A stretch of 8,060 nt of DNA from Acetobacteraceae bacterium (GTDB taxonomy: Bacteria; Pseudomonadota; Alphaproteobacteria; Acetobacterales; Acetobacteraceae). The position numbers and the translations under genes were made by a program. Below the pieces are notes generated by a model. It was not told the DNA's origin. It did no database searches and worked only from the letters and a program-made list of their open reading frames with translations. Where the stretch lies: the NCBI GenBank assembly GCA_014377905.1, contig JACMOQ010000175.1, positions 1 to 8,060 of the forward strand. Reading direction: 5' to 3'. Shown here piece after piece: positions 5,757 through 8,060 of the stretch (within the stretch, counting starts at the first letter, position 1; each line of letters opens with the position of its first letter).

Positions 5757-6188
5757 ATGTCTGATGTTCGTGAAGCTTTGATGGTCGGGCGCGGCTCCAC
5801 CGGAAAACCGGTCGCTCGCCCGCTCAGCCCGCATTTGCAAGTCTATCGTCTGCCGCTGACGGCAATTCTGTCGTTCAGCCATCGCATTACCGGCATAGCT
5901 CTGTCGGTTGGCACTTTTGTGCTGGTGTGGTGGCTGGTCGCGGCGGCAACCTCCGATGCGTCTTATGCCACTGTCTCGTGGTTCCTGCGCTCGCCGATCG
6001 GTTATCTCGCGCTGTTCGGTTGGTCGGCGGCGCTGTGGTATCATTTCTGCAACGGGCTTCGCCATCTGGCTTGGGATTTTGGGCACGGATTTGAACTTAG
6101 CCAGTCACGCGCCAGCAATCGGATGGTGCTGATCGGCACAGCTTTATTCACCGTGCTCACCTGGGTCATCGGCCTCGCGGCGCAATAA
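5757..6188 (+). CDS. sdhC: Succinate dehydrogenase cytochrome b556 subunit
   Basis: SdhC is one of two membrane anchors of respiratory complex II, helping to bind heme b and ubiquinone. The 143-residue protein starts with a hydrophilic tail, then RPLSPHLQVYRLPLTAILSFSHRITG (residues 21-46) and three membrane segments (about 44-65, 80-100 and 122-141). S39 and R43 correspond to the quinone-site serine and arginine of E. coli SdhC (S27, R31). The signature HFCNGLRHLAWDFG begins at H96, the expected axial heme ligand. The ATG at 5757 has AGGAG at 5741-5745, with a rather long 11-nt spacing; ATG at 5781 is a possible shorter start. The frame is also open upstream to 5694, but nothing there looks coding. 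It is the first gene of sdhC-sdhD-sdhA, 11 bp before sdhD. Confidence 0.95.
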   Translation: MSDVREALMVGRGSTGKPVARPLSPHLQVYRLPLTAILSFSHRITGIALSVGTFVLVWWLVAAATSDASYATVSWFLRSPIGYLALFGWSAALWYHFCNGLRHLAWDFGHGFELSQSRASNRMVLIGTALFTVLTWVIGLAAQ

Positions 6189-6199
6189 GGGGCAACATT

Positions 6200-6607
6200 A
6201 TGGCAAATCCAAACAAGGTCGATGTCGCGGTGATGCGCTCAATGCTCAGCCGCGCCCGCGGGCTTGGCTCGGCGAAATCCGGCACCGCACATTGGTGGGC
6301 GCAACGCGTGACGGCGATCGCGCTGATCCCACTTGCGGTCTGGTTCGTCGCCACCATCATTCAGTTATCGCATCAGCCGCGTGCGGCAGTCGGGCATTGG
6401 ATGGCCAGCCCCATCCACGCCGCCCTGCTGCTGGCGCTGCTGGCGGCGATGTTTCACCACATGCAGCTTGGGCTGGCGGTGGTGATCGAAGATTACGTTC
6501 CTGCCCACCGCCCCAAGGTCGCAATTTTGCTGCTGGTCCGGGCGGCGTCCGCAGTGCTGTTTCTGGCTTCCGCCATTTCTGTTGTCCGCCTCGCCGTAGC
6601 CGGCTGA
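6200..6607 (+). CDS. sdhD: Succinate dehydrogenase hydrophobic membrane anchor subunit
   Basis: SdhD is the second membrane anchor of complex II. The 135-residue protein has [20 protein letters not shown] (residues 21-40) before the first of three membrane helices (about 38-57, 70-96 and 107-131). [15 protein letters not shown] (86-100) carries H87, which by spacing matches the E. coli SdhD heme ligand H71, and the D98-Y99 pair matches quinone-site D82-Y83. The start ATG at 6200 has AAGGGG at 6187-6192 with 7-nt spacing; this site overlaps the sdhC stop, so the two are tightly linked. It is followed by sdhA after 25 bp. Confidence 0.95.
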   Translation: MANPNKVDVAVMRSMLSRARGLGSAKSGTAHWWAQRVTAIALIPLAVWFVATIIQLSHQPRAAVGHWMASPIHAALLLALLAAMFHHMQLGLAVVIEDYVPAHRPKVAILLLVRAASAVLFLASAISVVRLAVAG

Positions 6608-6632
6608 CGCGATTTTACTGGATGCGATTCCT

Positions 6633-8060
6633 ATGAATGCGATCTCCAAACCATCCCTCGGCGCTTATAATATCGTTGATCACACCTATGATGTGGTCGT
6701 GGTCGGCGCCGGCGGATCGGGCCTTCGCGCCACCCTCGGCATGGGGGCGGCAGGCCTCAAGACCGCCTGCATCACTAAAGTCTTCCCCACCAGGAGCCAT
6801 ACCGTTGCAGCGCAGGGCGGCATTGGCGCGGCGCTTGGCAATATGGGCGAAGATGACTGGCGCTGGCACATGTACGACACCGTCAAGGGGTCGGACTGGC
6901 TCGGCGATCAGGACGCAATCGAATATATGTGCCGCGAAGCCATCCCGGCGGTGTACGAGCTCGAACATTTTGGCGTGCCGTTCAGCCGTACTGAAGACGG
7001 CCGCATTTATCAGCGCCCGTTCGGCGGCCACATGACCGAGTATGGCAAGGCCCCCGCAATGCGCGCCTGTGCGGCAGCCGACCGCACCGGGCATGCCATT
7101 CTGCACACGCTGTATCAGCAGAGCTTGAAGCACGAGGTCGAATTCTTCGTTGAATACTTCGCGCTTGACCTCATCATGGACGAAGACGGCGCCTGCCGCG
7201 GTGTGATGGCCTGGTGCCTCGAAGACGGCTCAATGCACCGCTTCCGTGCGCAAACCGTGGTGATGGCAACCGGCGGCTATGGCCGGGCCTATATGTCCTG
7301 CACCTCCGCCCACACCTGCACCGGGGACGGCAACGCCATGGTGCTACGTGCCGGCCTACCCAACCAGGACATGGAATTCGTCCAGTTCCACCCAACCGGC
7401 ATCTTCCCGGCCGGCTGCCTGATTACCGAGGGCGCGCGCGGCGAAGGCGGCTACCTGACCAATTCGGAAGGCGAGCGCTTTATGGAGCGTTACGCGCCGA
7501 CCGCGAAGGACCTCGCCAGCCGCGACGTGGTTTCGCGGTCGATGACGCTCGAAATCAATGCCGGGCGTGGCTGTGGGCCGAACAAAGACCACATCATGCT
7601 CCATCTCGAACATCTCGGCGCCGACATCCTGCATGAACGTCTGCCAGGGATTTCCGAGACCGCGCGGGTGTTCGCAGGTGTCGACTTGACCAAGGACCCG
7701 ATCCCGGTGCTACCGACCGTCCATTACAACATGGGCGGCATCCCGACCAATTTGCACACCGAAGTCTTGCGCCCGACCAAGGACAATCCCGACGCCACCG
7801 TCCCCGGCCTAATGGCGGTGGGGGAGGCCGCTTGCGTGTCGGTCCATGGTGCCAACCGGCTCGGTACTAATTCGTTGCTCGATCTGGTTGTCTTGGGCCG
7901 TGCCGCCGGGATGCGCGCCGCCGATATTATCAAGCCTGGAGCATCGCAGCGGCCGCTGCCGGCACGCGCAGGGGAAGCGTCCCTCGACCGGCTCGACGCC
8001 GCCCGCCACGCCAAGGGCGGCACCAAGGTCGCCGAACTGCGCGAAAGCATGCAGCGCACC
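6633..8060 (+). CDS. sdhA: Succinate dehydrogenase flavoprotein subunit, 3'-truncated by the window edge
   Basis: The frame is open for 476 codons to the last base without a stop; a complete SdhA has about 590-600 residues, so roughly four fifths is present. It oxidises succinate to fumarate in the TCA cycle, passing electrons through covalent FAD to SdhB. Visible elements are [13 protein letters not shown] (residues 21-33, FAD-binding loop); [16 protein letters not shown] with H56, the covalent FAD-linking histidine; [21 protein letters not shown] with H253 and E266; SRDVVSR with R297, the proton-shuttle/active-site arginine; [11 protein letters not shown] with H364; and [13 protein letters not shown] with R409. 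These line up with E. coli H45, H242, E255, R286, H354 and R399, so the enzyme should be active. The start ATG at 6633 has only a weak site (GGA at 6620-6622), suggesting coupling to sdhD. The sequence begins [20 protein letters not shown]. sdhB probably follows outside the window. Confidence 0.97.
   Translation, partial: MNAISKPSLGAYNIVDHTYDVVVVGAGGSGLRATLGMGAAGLKTACITKVFPTRSHTVAAQGGIGAALGNMGEDDWRWHMYDTVKGSDWLGDQDAIEYMCREAIPAVYELEHFGVPFSRTEDGRIYQRPFGGHMTEYGKAPAMRACAAADRTGHAILHTLYQQSLKHEVEFFVEYFALDLIMDEDGACRGVMAWCLEDGSMHRFRAQTVVMATGGYGRAYMSCTSAHTCTGDGNAMVLRAGLPNQDMEFVQFHPTGIFPAGCLITEGARGEGGYLTNSEGERFMERYAPTAKDLASRDVVSRSMTLEINAGRGCGPNKDHIMLHLEHLGADILHERLPGISETARVFAGVDLTKDPIPVLPTVHYNMGGIPTNLHTEVLRPTKDNPDATVPGLMAVGEAACVSVHGANRLGTNSLLDLVVLGRAAGMRAADIIKPGASQRPLPARAGEASLDRLDAARHAKGGTKVAELRESMQRT

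Noticed and set aside
6637..7035. Plus-strand open frame of 132 codons at the start of sdhA
   Set aside because: The frame starting at 6633 encodes SdhA with all catalytic residues; this one is an out-of-frame shadow.

Overview
The window is a GC-rich chromosomal segment from an alphaproteobacterium, most likely of the order Sphingomonadales. This rests on the gene order rpmH-rnpA-yidD-yidC-engB-argB, an sdhC-sdhD-sdhA cluster, the protein sequences as I recognise them, and frequent GTG starts. The order-level placement is inference; no database search was run. The content is mainly core housekeeping genes, and I see no mobile element, CRISPR array, tRNA or rRNA.

Left part (1-887, minus strand): a membrane protein of the TVP38/TMEM64 (DedA-like) family, followed with an 8-bp overlap by the start of a class I pyridine nucleotide-disulfide oxidoreductase that leaves the window at base 1. 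The pair is probably one transcription unit. Such proteins also occur as single fused polypeptides.

Divergent region (888-1047): a good sigma70-like promoter facing right (-35 at 926-931, -10 at 949-954), then a leader of roughly 85 nt with a T6 tract and a perfect 7-bp stem-loop, ending at the GTG start of rpmH.

Central operon (1048-4190): rpmH (ribosomal protein L34), rnpA (RNase P protein), yidD, yidC (membrane insertase) and engB (ribosome-assembly GTPase), all on the plus strand. Junctions are tight: rnpA/yidD overlap by 4 bp (GTGA), yidD and yidC are 5 bp apart, and yidC/engB probably overlap by 4 bp (CTGA) at an unusual CTG start. The genes join ribosome and tRNA maturation with membrane-protein insertion. 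argB (N-acetylglutamate kinase, arginine synthesis) follows 55 bp later and may be co-transcribed.

Right part (5152-8060): a DUF29-family protein of unknown function lies between argB and the succinate dehydrogenase cluster. A 110-bp gap with an inverted repeat and a weak promoter-like pair precedes sdhC and sdhD (heme b/quinone membrane anchors) and sdhA (FAD subunit). sdhA is open to the last base, so it is truncated by the window edge; sdhB is expected just outside.

I did not find a previously undescribed system. The points most worth a second look are the engB start codon, the structured rpmH leader, the TVP38/oxidoreductase pair and the DUF29 gene between two core loci.
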